Source: an uncultured Treponema sp.
GTDB lineage: Bacteria; Spirochaetota; Spirochaetia; Treponematales; Treponemataceae
Reading direction: 5' to 3'
Length of the DNA stretch: 12,577 nt
NCBI GenBank assembly: GCA_905236315.1
Contig: CAJOPO010000156.1
Location: forward strand, 1-12,577
The stretch's first letter is position 1; the number at the start of each line of letters is the position of its first letter. The translations under genes were made by a program, and so were the position numbers. The notes beneath the pieces are model-generated. The model did no database searches. It had not been told where the DNA came from and was given only the letters and a program-made list of their open reading frames with translations. Below are positions 4,837 to 12,577 of the stretch, piece by piece.

Positions 4837-7800
4837 ATGAACTCATCTTTTAGTTTCAACAATAATTTTGAACCTAGACACAAACAATATCTTACAGGCA
4901 TATCTGTATGGGCAATGGCCTTTGGCGGAGTGATTGGCTGGGGAGCCTTTGTTATGCCTGGCACCAATTTCCTGCAAGAAGCAGGCCCCTTAGGCACAGT
5001 GCTAGGACTCGCTATTGCTGCTATAGTGTGTTTTGTTATTTGCGCTAATTATTCTTGGATGGTTCAACAATTCCCAGAGTCTGGCGGTTCATATATGTTT
5101 ACACGTCATATTTTGGGAGAAGACCACGCTTTCCTTGCTGTATGGTCTTTAGAACTTGCATATATATCGCTTTTATGGGCAAATACAACAGCCTTTGCCT
5201 TAATGTTCCGCTATATTTTTGGTGACATCTTGCAATGGGGCTTTCATTATGTACTAGCAGACTATGATGTTTATATTGGAGAAGTTGTAGTTAGCCTTTT
5301 AATAGAAATCTTTTTTGGCTTAATAACTACATATTATAAAAAACTTGCAGACATATTGCGTACCGTTTTTGCAGTTGCCCTTTTAGCCTCTGTAGTTATT
5401 CTTTTTGTGGGAGTAATAAAAAACTCCTATCATAAAGGAATATTTATTCCTCATTTTTCCACTGGGGAACCAAAGGGCATACAGATATTAAACGTTGCAA
5501 TATTAGCCCCATGGCTTTTTGTAGGATTTGAAACAGTTACACATTCTGTTGGAGAAATCCGCTTTCCTGTAAAAAAGATATTTGCTTATGCCGCTGCTGC
5601 AATCTTTGCAGGTATGATGGTCTATATGCTTTTAGTTTTAACTGCCGCTGCTTCTGCCCCAGAACCATATACAAATTGGTCTGAATATATAGAAGACATT
5701 CCTAAGCTAAAAGGTAGACTTTCTATGCCTGTTTTTTATAATGCAGAGCATGCAATGGGCAAACTAGGGCTAGTTTTAGTTTCCCTAGCGGCCTTTTCTG
5801 CCCTAATTACTAGCGTATTAGGCTTCCACCGCGCTGTTGCTAGAGTTCTTAGAGTAATGGCAAGTGCGGGTTTACTACCAGAAAGCTTTTCCAAAGTGAA
5901 TAAAGATGGCCTTCCTGTAAAGGCAAGTCTTCTTGTGCTGCTCATATCTCTACCGATGCCGTTTCTAGGACGCGCTGTAATTGGTTGGAATTCAGATGTT
6001 TCTACTCTCTCAGTGTCTATAGTTTATGCCTACATTTCTATATGCACATTTAAGACTGCAGGAAAGAATAAAAAGGCTACTATCTGTGGGGTTTTAGGAG
6101 TTGTTTTTGCCATTCTGGTATTCTTCTTCCTTTTAATACCAAATGTATTTGCAGAAAACTTACTTGTTAAAGAGTCTTATTTTATGCTTGCAATGTGGAG
6201 CCTTTTGGGCATTTTGTATTATTGGCTCATCTTTAAGCAAGACCGTAAGTATCGCTATGGGCAATCCACAATTATGTGGGTTATGATGCTCTTCCTTTTA
6301 TTTTTCTCTGCTAATGTATGGGTAAGGCTTCAAGAGCAGTCGCAAATAGAAAACGCTAATAATGATTCTGCCATTATTCATTCTGTATTAATGCATGGTA
6401 GTCTTATGCAATTAATTGTTATTGTGATTGCTCTTTTTATTATGTTCAATCTCTTTGTTACCATGCTAAAGAGGGAAAAGGAACTAGATTTTCAAATTAT
6501 ACAGGCGGAAGAACGTAATAAAGCAAAGTCAGACTTCCTCTCTAATATGAGCCATGATATTCGCACTCCTATGAATGCCATAATAGGTTTTACTAATCTA
6601 GCTCTTCAGTCTACAGATGATGGGCAAAAGACCAAAGAATATCTTAGTAAAATAAAGGTATCTAGCGACCACTTGCTTTCTTTAATTAATGATGTTTTAG
6701 AGATGAGTCGCATAGAAAGTGGCAAAATAGAGCTTGAAGAAACCTTGTGTAACCTGCCAGATATATTGCATAACTTAAACACTATTATCATTGCACAGGT
6801 GGAAGCAAAACAACAGGAGCTCCACATGGATGCCCTAAATGTAGTAAATGAAAATATTTATTGCGACCGTTTACGCTTAAATCAGGTTTTGCTAAATTTG
6901 CTTTCTAATGCAGTAAAATATACCCCAAGCGGAGGAAAAATATCTGTAAGAATTGCGCAATTTGATGTAGAAAAAGAGAGTGAAAATGCGGATAAGTTTA
7001 GCATGTATGAGATACGTGTAAAAGATAACGGTATTGGTATGTCTAAAGAGTTTGCAAAAACCGTGTTTGAATCTTTTACTAGGGAGCGCAATAGTACAGT
7101 AAGTGGCATACAGGGCACAGGACTTGGTATGGCTATTACAAAAAGCATTGTGGACTTAATGGGTGGAACTATAACTGTTAATACCGAGCAGGGAAAGGGG
7201 AGTGAGTTTATAGTACGTGTTAAGTTCCGCATTGCAGATAAAAATAGCGTTTTGCCCACTGTAGAAGAACTAAACAACCTTCATGCGCTTGTTGTAGATG
7301 ATGACTTTGATACCTGTGATAGCACTACAAAGTTGCTTGCAAGCATGGGGGTGCGCTCTGAATGGACTCTTAGTGGCAAGGAAGCGGTGCTACGTGCAAA
7401 GCATGCAAGAGATTTAGGTGATGATTATAAAATCTTCCTTATAGATTGGAAACTTGCAGACTTGAATGGTATAGAAGTTGCAAGACAAATCCGCGCAGAA
7501 TTGGGTAGTGATGTTTTAATACTTTTAATTACCGCTTATGATTGGCCTAGCATAAAAGATGAAGCTGTAGAAGCAGGTGTAAATGGTTTTTGCAATAAGC
7601 CTTTGTTCCGTAGTGAATTGCAGCAGTCTTTGTTGCATATTATAGGGAAAGATGATAATTCTACAGAAAAGCAGACAACTAAAGATAGTATAAATGAAGA
7701 AAACTTTGCAGGAAAACGTTTATTATTAGTGGACGATGTAAGCGTTAATAGAGAGATAGCGGTTATGGTACTAGAAATGCACGGCTTTAGCGTAGACCAA

Positions 7801-8085
7801 AGCTGTGATGGAAAGGAGGCTGTAGAAATACTAGAAAAGGCTGATAGTCACTATTATGATGCGGTTCTTATGGATATACAAATGCCTATAATGAATGGCT
7901 ATGAAGCAAGCCGTGCTATAAGAGCGATGAAAGATAGCGTAAAGGCAAATATTCCTATCATTGCAATGACGGCTAATGCCTTTGATGAAGACCGCCGCAA
8001 TGCCCTAGACGCTGGTATGAATGCCTATATAGCAAAGCCCATTGACGAGCAAAAACTTATAGAAGTGCTTTCTCAAGTGTTATAA
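4837..8085 (+). CDS. APC-family amino-acid permease fused to hybrid histidine kinase with two receiver domains
   Basis: A 1082-residue membrane sensor. Residues 22-466 form a complete APC-superfamily permease of about 12 segments, with the TM1 signature GVIGWGAFVMPG (31-42) and the TM6 stretch APWLFVGFETV (224-234). Two further membrane segments (about 478-496 and 521-543) enclose a short, probably periplasmic, loop and lead through a charged helix (544-570) into HisKA, with phospho-acceptor His573 (MSHDIRTP). The ATPase domain shows Asn687/Asn691, DNGIGMS (730-736) and GTGLGM (760-765). Receiver 1 has Asp821-823, Asp870, Thr899 and Lys921. Receiver 2 has Asp966/967, Asp1013, Thr1045 and Lys1067; both look active. 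There is no Hpt or DNA-binding domain, so partners lie elsewhere. The start is kept at 4837 because TM1 begins soon after. It is a single-gene unit. The substrate is unknown. By analogy with CbrA (an SLC5-type permease-kinase), it may sense, transport or both. Confidence 0.92.
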   Translation: MNSSFSFNNNFEPRHKQYLTGISVWAMAFGGVIGWGAFVMPGTNFLQEAGPLGTVLGLAIAAIVCFVICANYSWMVQQFPESGGSYMFTRHILGEDHAFLAVWSLELAYISLLWANTTAFALMFRYIFGDILQWGFHYVLADYDVYIGEVVVSLLIEIFFGLITTYYKKLADILRTVFAVALLASVVILFVGVIKNSYHKGIFIPHFSTGEPKGIQILNVAILAPWLFVGFETVTHSVGEIRFPVKKIFAYAAAAIFAGMMVYMLLVLTAAASAPEPYTNWSEYIEDIPKLKGRLSMPVFYNAEHAMGKLGLVLVSLAAFSALITSVLGFHRAVARVLRVMASAGLLPESFSKVNKDGLPVKASLLVLLISLPMPFLGRAVIGWNSDVSTLSVSIVYAYISICTFKTAGKNKKATICGVLGVVFAILVFFFLLIPNVFAENLLVKESYFMLAMWSLLGILYYWLIFKQDRKYRYGQSTIMWVMMLFLLFFSANVWVRLQEQSQIENANNDSAIIHSVLMHGSLMQLIVIVIALFIMFNLFVTMLKREKELDFQIIQAEERNKAKSDFLSNMSHDIRTPMNAIIGFTNLALQSTDDGQKTKEYLSKIKVSSDHLLSLINDVLEMSRIESGKIELEETLCNLPDILHNLNTIIIAQVEAKQQELHMDALNVVNENIYCDRLRLNQVLLNLLSNAVKYTPSGGKISVRIAQFDVEKESENADKFSMYEIRVKDNGIGMSKEFAKTVFESFTRERNSTVSGIQGTGLGMAITKSIVDLMGGTITVNTEQGKGSEFIVRVKFRIADKNSVLPTVEELNNLHALVVDDDFDTCDSTTKLLASMGVRSEWTLSGKEAVLRAKHARDLGDDYKIFLIDWKLADLNGIEVARQIRAELGSDVLILLITAYDWPSIKDEAVEAGVNGFCNKPLFRSELQQSLLHIIGKDDNSTEKQTTKDSINEENFAGKRLLLVDDVSVNREIAVMVLEMHGFSVDQSCDGKEAVEILEKADSHYYDAVLMDIQMPIMNGYEASRAIRAMKDSVKANIPIIAMTANAFDEDRRNALDAGMNAYIAKPIDEQKLIEVLSQVL

Positions 8086-8101
8086 CTTGTTTAAATACTA
8101 C

Positions 8102-8130
8102 TTGTCATTGACTGTAAATAATGCTATTCT
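8102..8130 (+). promoter_or_regulatory. Promoter of the yajC-secD-secF-ispH operon
   Basis: TTGTCA (8102-8107, 5 of 6 consensus) and TATTCT (8125-8130, 4 of 6) are 17 bp apart, and TG at 8122-8123 adds an extended -10. The start point should be near 8137, leaving a leader of about 28 nt with the strong ribosome site AAGGAAGG (8149-8156). Confidence 0.6.
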
Positions 8131-8164
8131 TTCTTAATTTTAAAAATAAAGGAAGGAAATAAGT

Positions 8165-8653
8165 ATGTCATTTATTCCATTATTTCTGCAAACTAGTGCT
8201 GCTAGTACCACTACTCCAGAAGGTATGATGGGAACAGGCTTAGGTGCATTTATCCCTTTAATTCTTATACTGCTTATTATGTATTTTTTTATGATTCGTC
8301 CGCAAACGAAAAAGCAGAAAGAAACAGAAAAAATGATAGCAGCCTTAAAAAAAGGCGATAAAGTTATTACTATTGGCGGAATACATGGCACTGTTGCGGC
8401 AGTAAAAGAATCTACTATTATATTAAAGGTAGAAGATGGTTCTCGTATAGAATTTAACCGTAGTGCTATTTCTTCACTTGCTATGGAACCTACATCTTCT
8501 AATGCAACTGAAAAAGAAGAAAAGAAGAGCCTGCTTGGTGGCAAAAAAGCAGAAAGTAGAGAAACTAAGGAAGAAAATGACGCTACTGAAGTAAAAAATA
8601 GTAGTTCAGATTCAGAAACTAAAACAGAAGCAGAGGCTGTAAAAGATGAGTAA
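8165..8653 (+). CDS. yajC: Preprotein translocase subunit YajC with long charged tail
   Basis: Small single-span inner-membrane partner of SecDF; it is not essential in species where it has been tested. The 162 residues comprise a short N-terminus, one membrane helix (about 27-45), the family motif MIRPQTKKQKE just after it, and the cytoplasmic YajC domain with KKGDKVITIGGIHGTV (about 62-77). Typical YajC proteins are near 110 residues. Here about 50 extra C-terminal residues (from about 112) are almost all Lys, Glu, Ser, Thr, Asp and Ala, which looks disordered. Start ATG 8165 follows AAGGAAGG by eight bases. The last eight bases overlap the secD start (ATGAGTAA), so the two are translationally coupled. 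Order and neighbours match the common yajC-secD-secF cluster. Confidence 0.93.
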   Translation: MSFIPLFLQTSAASTTTPEGMMGTGLGAFIPLILILLIMYFFMIRPQTKKQKETEKMIAALKKGDKVITIGGIHGTVAAVKESTIILKVEDGSRIEFNRSAISSLAMEPTSSNATEKEEKKSLLGGKKAESRETKEENDATEVKNSSSDSETKTEAEAVKDE

Positions 8654-10382
8654 AAAAGGTCGTCTTGTTTTAATCCTTGCTGTATTGGCATTGTGTTTTT
8701 ATTTTCTTTGGCCGTCTTTAAGTTGGTATGCTTGGACACCAAAGGAACAGCAGGCTTTAGCATTAAGTTCTTTAGAAAATATAAGAGATTATGCTAATGC
8801 AGAGGCTTCTAGGGAAGTAGAAGAATTGCGCAAGGTTGCTCGTGCAGATAAAACTGCTGTATTAAATGCAGAACAAAAGTGGCTTGAAAAAGCCGTTAAG
8901 AAGAATTATAAGGATATGGGGCAGAAAATGCCTTCCCCTTTAACGCTTTATGATGCATTAAATAGCTTTAATAGTCAGGACGAACTTACTACAGTTGTAG
9001 AAGACCGCTACCGCAAACAGATTCTTAAGAACAAAAAGAACTATCAAAACTCTGTAAAGTTAGGCTTGGACTTAAGTGGCGGTATGAATGTTATTGTAAA
9101 AGCAGACTTAGATGCTGTAGTTGCTTCTCAAGATTCAGGTTCTACTATTAGTGAAGACCAGCTACGCGATAACGCAATGAAGCAGGCTATAGAAACTCTT
9201 ACAAGCCGCATAGACCGTTTTGGTCTTTCTTCCCCTACGATTAGACAGCAGGGTAGTAATCATATTTATATTGAGTTACCAGGCAGTGCAGAAGCAGACC
9301 AGATAAATTCTATTATACAAGGTCGTGGTATATTAAACTTCCGCCATGTAGATATGGAAGCAAGTAATTCTTTTGCTACTTATTATGCTACTAATCCTAC
9401 CACTACATTTGACAGTCAAGGAAAACTTATTGACCCAAGTATCATTCCTGAGGGGGATGAAGTATTTGGTTACTATGAAACTGATAAATATGGCTTAGAT
9501 AAATTGCGCAGTTATCTTGTTGTAAAGAAAGATGTTATACTAGACGGTAAACATATAAAATCAGCAGAAGTTGGAACTGATGAATATGGTCGTCCACAGG
9601 TAAGCTTTAAGTTGGACGGCGAAGGCGCTGGTATATTTGCTAAGTTTACAACAGATAATGTAGGGCAGTATATGGCTATTGTAAGTGATGGACGCATAAA
9701 GTCTAACGCTGTTATAAATAGTCCTATTACCGCAGGAAACGTTGCTATTACAGGCTTTGGTTTGGAAGAAGCTCGCAATCTTGAAAAGGTGCTTCAGTCT
9801 GCATGGCTTGATGTGCCTTTAACTGTTGAAAGTCAGAATGTTATAGGTGCTTCTTTAGGAGAACAAGCCATAAAACAAGGTTTTTGGGCTATATGTGTAG
9901 GTCTTGCCTCTATTATGGTCTTTATGCTCATCTGGTATAAGGGTGCTGGTGTAAATGCTTGTGTAGCGCAGGTCTTAAACCTTTATATTATGTTTAGTAT
10001 ATTGAGTGCCTTAAATTTAACCGTTACGCTTTCTTCTGTTGCAGGTATGATTCTTACTATTGGTATGGCAGTAGATGCAAACGTTATTATATTTGAGCGC
10101 ATAAAAGAAGAACGTTCACTAGGAAAAGACAGAGCGTCTTCTATTGCAGCAGGCTTTGATAATGCTTTGTGGGCAATATTAGACTCTAATATTACAACCT
10201 TTATAGCGGCTTTCTTTATGTCGCAGTTAGGGTCAGGCTCTATACAGGGCTTTGCTTATAGCCTTGCAATCGGTGTTTGTTCTACAGTATTCACTGCCCT
10301 TGTAGTATCACGCTTGATGTTTGATTTTAATACTGAGCAGTTAGGCAAAAAAGGCATCAGCATTAGCTGGAGGGTAAAGTAA
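8646..10382 (+). CDS. secD: Protein translocase subunit SecD
   Basis: RND-superfamily membrane protein that, with SecF, uses the proton gradient to pull exported proteins out of SecYEG on the periplasmic side. It has 578 residues. One N-terminal helix (about 6-23) is followed by a large periplasmic part containing LGLDLSGGMNV (139-149, the family DLxGG motif) and SRIDRFGLSSPTIRQQG (187-203). Five C-terminal helices (about 412-560) follow, with MAVDANVIIFERIKEE (474-489). Asp477 corresponds to the conserved membrane aspartate linked to proton flow in SecDF. Between TM1 and the DLxGG motif lie about 115 residues rich in charged amino acids, longer than usual. The gene overlaps yajC by 8 nt and secF by one base (TAATG). 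The site AGAGG (8632-8636) serves as the ribosome site inside yajC. Confidence 0.96.
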   Translation: MSKKGRLVLILAVLALCFYFLWPSLSWYAWTPKEQQALALSSLENIRDYANAEASREVEELRKVARADKTAVLNAEQKWLEKAVKKNYKDMGQKMPSPLTLYDALNSFNSQDELTTVVEDRYRKQILKNKKNYQNSVKLGLDLSGGMNVIVKADLDAVVASQDSGSTISEDQLRDNAMKQAIETLTSRIDRFGLSSPTIRQQGSNHIYIELPGSAEADQINSIIQGRGILNFRHVDMEASNSFATYYATNPTTTFDSQGKLIDPSIIPEGDEVFGYYETDKYGLDKLRSYLVVKKDVILDGKHIKSAEVGTDEYGRPQVSFKLDGEGAGIFAKFTTDNVGQYMAIVSDGRIKSNAVINSPITAGNVAITGFGLEEARNLEKVLQSAWLDVPLTVESQNVIGASLGEQAIKQGFWAICVGLASIMVFMLIWYKGAGVNACVAQVLNLYIMFSILSALNLTVTLSSVAGMILTIGMAVDANVIIFERIKEERSLGKDRASSIAAGFDNALWAILDSNITTFIAAFFMSQLGSGSIQGFAYSLAIGVCSTVFTALVVSRLMFDFNTEQLGKKGISISWRVK

Positions 10383-11638
10383 TGAAAAAGTCATATAACT
10401 TTAGTAAGGCATTTAAGCCTTGCGCAATAATTAGCTGTATAGTTATTGTATTGGGCATAGTGGGGCTTATTGTACGAGGCATAAACTTTACTACTGACTA
10501 TGCTCCAGGCTTAGTAGAGGAAGTACGCATAGCACCTGCTGCTATGGAAATCACATATACAGGAATTGCTTCTGTAAATGTAGAAACAAGTAATGATTCT
10601 TTAAGTTTAGTCATAAGTGGAGCAGGTGCTGATAATGAAACAAAGGTCTTTACTTTTGGTCAGAACCCAACTATTAGCGCAATGGCAGAAGCTTTAAATC
10701 AAGTAGAAGGTATAAGTGCAGTGGTAAAGTCTTCTGGCGAAGCTGATACCTATGGTATTTTTACAAATAGTTTAAATACCTCTCGTCTTTCTTCTACACC
10801 TTTTAGATTATATGTTCCAGATACCTCTTCTTCTGTAACAATAGATGACGTTCGCTCTGCATTGGAAGGGGTGGATATTGATAAATTACAAGAAAAGGGT
10901 GTTAATGCTGATAAGAGTTTTCAGATTACTATAAAGGCTTCTGAAGAATCTTCTTCTAGCGATTCATTACAAAACGCTGTAAATTCTGCTTTGCAGACTA
11001 AGTTTGGACAGAATAATGTTGCTGTAGTGCAGACTTCTTATAATGCTCCAGCGAGTTCTACAGGCATGGTGATTTCTTCCATTTTGCTTGCATTAGCCAC
11101 AATAGCACTTATTTGGTTATATGCTACAATAAGATTCCACTGGGACTTTGCTCTTGGCGCAATCATTGCTTTGCTCCATGACTTCTGCATAATGTTTACA
11201 TTTATAACTTGGTTCCAAATAGAGTTTTCTGCAACAACTCTTGCTGCTGTTTTAACTATTTTTGGTTATTCAATAAATGCGACTGTTGTTATTCTAGACC
11301 GTGTAAGAGAGGCACTAAAGACAACTAATTGCAAGAAGTTTACAGAGGTATTAGACATTGCTTTGAATAAGACTATATCTCGTTCTATTATAACTACAGT
11401 AACTACTTTGTTTGCTTCTATTTCTCTATGGGTGTTTACTAGTGGTTCTATAGAAACTTTTGCTATAGTGCTTACTATAGGTCTTATATCTGGTTGTTAT
11501 TCATCTATGTTTATAAGCTCTGGCTTTATAGCTCTTATGCGTCGCGCTTGGAAGCCTGGTGAAGATGCTATCCACGTTAGACCTCATAATAACACTCCAA
11601 AAAGACCCAATGTTATTGTTATGCCATCAAGTCGCTAA
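10382..11638 (+). CDS. secF: Protein translocase subunit SecF, divergent
   Basis: Partner of SecD in the proton-driven export complex. It has 418 residues against about 320 in E. coli. TM1 is about 12-32, the periplasmic region about 33-228 is nearly twice the usual size and includes a Ser/Glu-rich stretch (187-195), and five helices (about 229-390) follow. Conserved features are ALLHDF (263-268) and GYSINATVVILDRVRE (295-310). In most SecF proteins the latter reads GYSxND, so the membrane Asp (E. coli Asp213 by recalled alignment) is Ala300 here (codon GCG, 11279-11281). The usual DFTGG motif after TM1 is also altered (NFTTDYAPG). The ribosome site GGAGGG (10369-10374) lies in the last secD codons, seven bases before the ATG, which shares one base with the secD stop. 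Confidence 0.94.
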   Translation: MKKSYNFSKAFKPCAIISCIVIVLGIVGLIVRGINFTTDYAPGLVEEVRIAPAAMEITYTGIASVNVETSNDSLSLVISGAGADNETKVFTFGQNPTISAMAEALNQVEGISAVVKSSGEADTYGIFTNSLNTSRLSSTPFRLYVPDTSSSVTIDDVRSALEGVDIDKLQEKGVNADKSFQITIKASEESSSSDSLQNAVNSALQTKFGQNNVAVVQTSYNAPASSTGMVISSILLALATIALIWLYATIRFHWDFALGAIIALLHDFCIMFTFITWFQIEFSATTLAAVLTIFGYSINATVVILDRVREALKTTNCKKFTEVLDIALNKTISRSIITTVTTLFASISLWVFTSGSIETFAIVLTIGLISGCYSSMFISSGFIALMRRAWKPGEDAIHVRPHNNTPKRPNVIVMPSSR

Positions 11639-11644
11639 CTTGTA

Positions 11645-12496
11645 ATGAATGTAATACGAGCTAAGATTTTAGGTTACTGTATGGGAGTCCGCAATGCTGT
11701 TTCTGTAGCAGAGCGGGCTGTAAACGAAGAAAAGGGGACTGTTTATACACTAGGTCCCCTTATTCATAACGCTTCTGTTCTTTCTCTCCTAGAAAAAAAA
11801 GGCTTGCATATCTTAAATGGTAATGAAGATTTTTCTCTTCTGCAAAAGCCATGTTCTGTAATTATCCGCGCACACGGCACTACACCACAAATCACAAACA
11901 ATTTAAAAGATTCTGGGGCTACTGTTATAGACGCTACTTGCCCACGAGTGCATTTAAGTCAAAAGCGTGCTTTAGAATGGAGCGAACAAGGGTATTCTGT
12001 AATTATTGCAGGGGATAAAGACCACGGAGAGGTAACAAGCATTTCGGGCTTTGTTTGTGGCGGCGAGAAAAACGTCTTTGTGGTTCAGAATATAAGTGAA
12101 GCTGAAAGTTTAAATGTACCCGAAAAGTCAATTTTAATTGCACAGACTACTTTTAGCCCTAAAGATTTTTTTACAATACAAGATATTCTACTAAGAAAAA
12201 ATCCTACACTAAAGGTCTTTAATTCTATTTGCTCTGCCACTATGGAACGCCAAAATGCTCTAAAAGACTTTAAGGGCATGGTAGATGGTATATTAGTAGT
12301 TGGTGGACGAAACTCTGCTAATACAAGGCGTTTATATGAAAGCGCAAGAACGATAGCTCCCTCTGCCCTTATAGAAAACGAAAAGGAAATCCCTAATGAA
12401 TTCTTTTCTATGCAAAATGTGGGCTTAACCGCAGGTGCTAGTACGCCTTCTTTTATTATTGACGCTGTAGAAAGCGAACTCTTAAAGCACAATTAA
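11645..12496 (+). CDS. ispH: 4-hydroxy-3-methylbut-2-enyl diphosphate reductase (IspH/LytB)
   Basis: Cytoplasmic [4Fe-4S] enzyme that makes IPP and DMAPP from HMBPP, the last step of the MEP isoprenoid pathway. It has 283 residues, near the compact end of the family. All three cluster cysteines are present: Cys12 (GYCMGV), Cys99 (DATCP) and Cys196 (NSICSAT). The substrate-binding set is also complete: His41 (PLIHN), His77 (RAHGTTP), His127 and catalytic Glu129 (KDHGEV), Thr168 (QTTFSP), Ser224/Asn226 (GRNSANT) and Ser266 (AGASTP). It starts six bases after the secF stop and has no recognisable Shine-Dalgarno, so it is probably translated by ribosomes finishing secF. It is the last gene of the operon; strong hairpins follow its stop. 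Confidence 0.95.
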   Translation: MNVIRAKILGYCMGVRNAVSVAERAVNEEKGTVYTLGPLIHNASVLSLLEKKGLHILNGNEDFSLLQKPCSVIIRAHGTTPQITNNLKDSGATVIDATCPRVHLSQKRALEWSEQGYSVIIAGDKDHGEVTSISGFVCGGEKNVFVVQNISEAESLNVPEKSILIAQTTFSPKDFFTIQDILLRKNPTLKVFNSICSATMERQNALKDFKGMVDGILVVGGRNSANTRRLYESARTIAPSALIENEKEIPNEFFSMQNVGLTAGASTPSFIIDAVESELLKHN

Positions 12497-12500
12497 GGGA

Positions 12501-12528
12501 GCCTCTAAAAACTTCAGTTTTTAGAGGC
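12501..12528 (+). terminator. Strong hairpin after ispH
   Basis: GCCTCTAAAAAC (12501-12512) pairs perfectly over 12 bp with GTTTTTAGAGGC (12517-12528) around a TTCA loop, starting four bases after the ispH stop. No separate T-run follows; the T-rich 3' arm may serve. A terminator or an mRNA 3'-stabilising hairpin is likely. Confidence 0.6.
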
Positions 12529-12546
12529 AACTTTGAAAATGCGATG

Positions 12547-12577
12547 TTGTAAGTCGCGCTATTATAGCGACTTACAA
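12547..12577 (+). terminator. Second hairpin at window end, possible terminator
   Basis: TTGTAAGTCGC (12547-12557) pairs perfectly over 11 bp with GCGACTTACAA (12567-12577) around a 9-nt loop. The window ends exactly at the stem base, so a following T-run cannot be seen. Confidence 0.5.

Noticed and set aside
8140..8763. 207-codon open frame on the - strand
   Set aside because: Antisense to yajC and the start of secD; Ser/Phe-rich composition reflects the complement of a Lys/Glu-rich tail.

Overview
The window is about 38% GC by eye, and every gene is on the + strand. It looks like a chromosomal segment of a spirochaete, most likely a Treponema-like organism. That is an inference from three things: a threonyl-tRNA synthetase with no TGS domain, separate SecD and SecF with long periplasmic parts, and a 'VILNEVKNL'-type intergenic repeat. 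No rRNA, tRNA or CRISPR array was found.

Layout. (1) 1-211: C-terminal end of an IS110-type transposase, cut by the window edge. (2) 212-472: no gene, but a striking run of 14-bp palindromes at an exact 23-bp period (279-361), then a promoter. (3) thrS (473-2230). (4) 2231-2671: no gene. It holds terminator-like hairpins, then a 165-bp MITE-like element with inverted ends and an 8-bp target duplication, then a near-perfect sigma70-type promoter with a Fur-family operator on the start site. (5) A zinc-uptake operon: a Fur-family regulator (probably Zur), znuC-type ATPase and znuB-type permease (2672-4701). (6) A 1082-residue protein fusing an APC amino-acid permease to a hybrid histidine kinase with two receiver domains (4837-8085). 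It is apparently expressed from an extended -10 promoter so close to the ATG that the mRNA would be leaderless. (7) yajC-secD-secF-ispH (8165-12496), tightly packed with overlapping or nearly overlapping ends, followed by two strong hairpins.

How the genes work together. Zur would sense cytoplasmic zinc and, through the operator, control itself and the ZnuCB transporter; no substrate-binding protein gene is present here. YajC, SecD and SecF form the accessory complex that helps SecYEG export proteins using the proton gradient. IspH, the last enzyme of the MEP isoprenoid pathway, appears to be co-transcribed with them. The permease-kinase probably reports an external amino acid or amine to a phosphorelay whose downstream partners are not in this window.

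The most interesting items are the permease-hybrid kinase fusion with its leaderless promoter, the 23-bp-period palindrome array beside the IS110 end, the MITE-like element with target duplication, and a SecF that lacks the membrane aspartate usual in its family.
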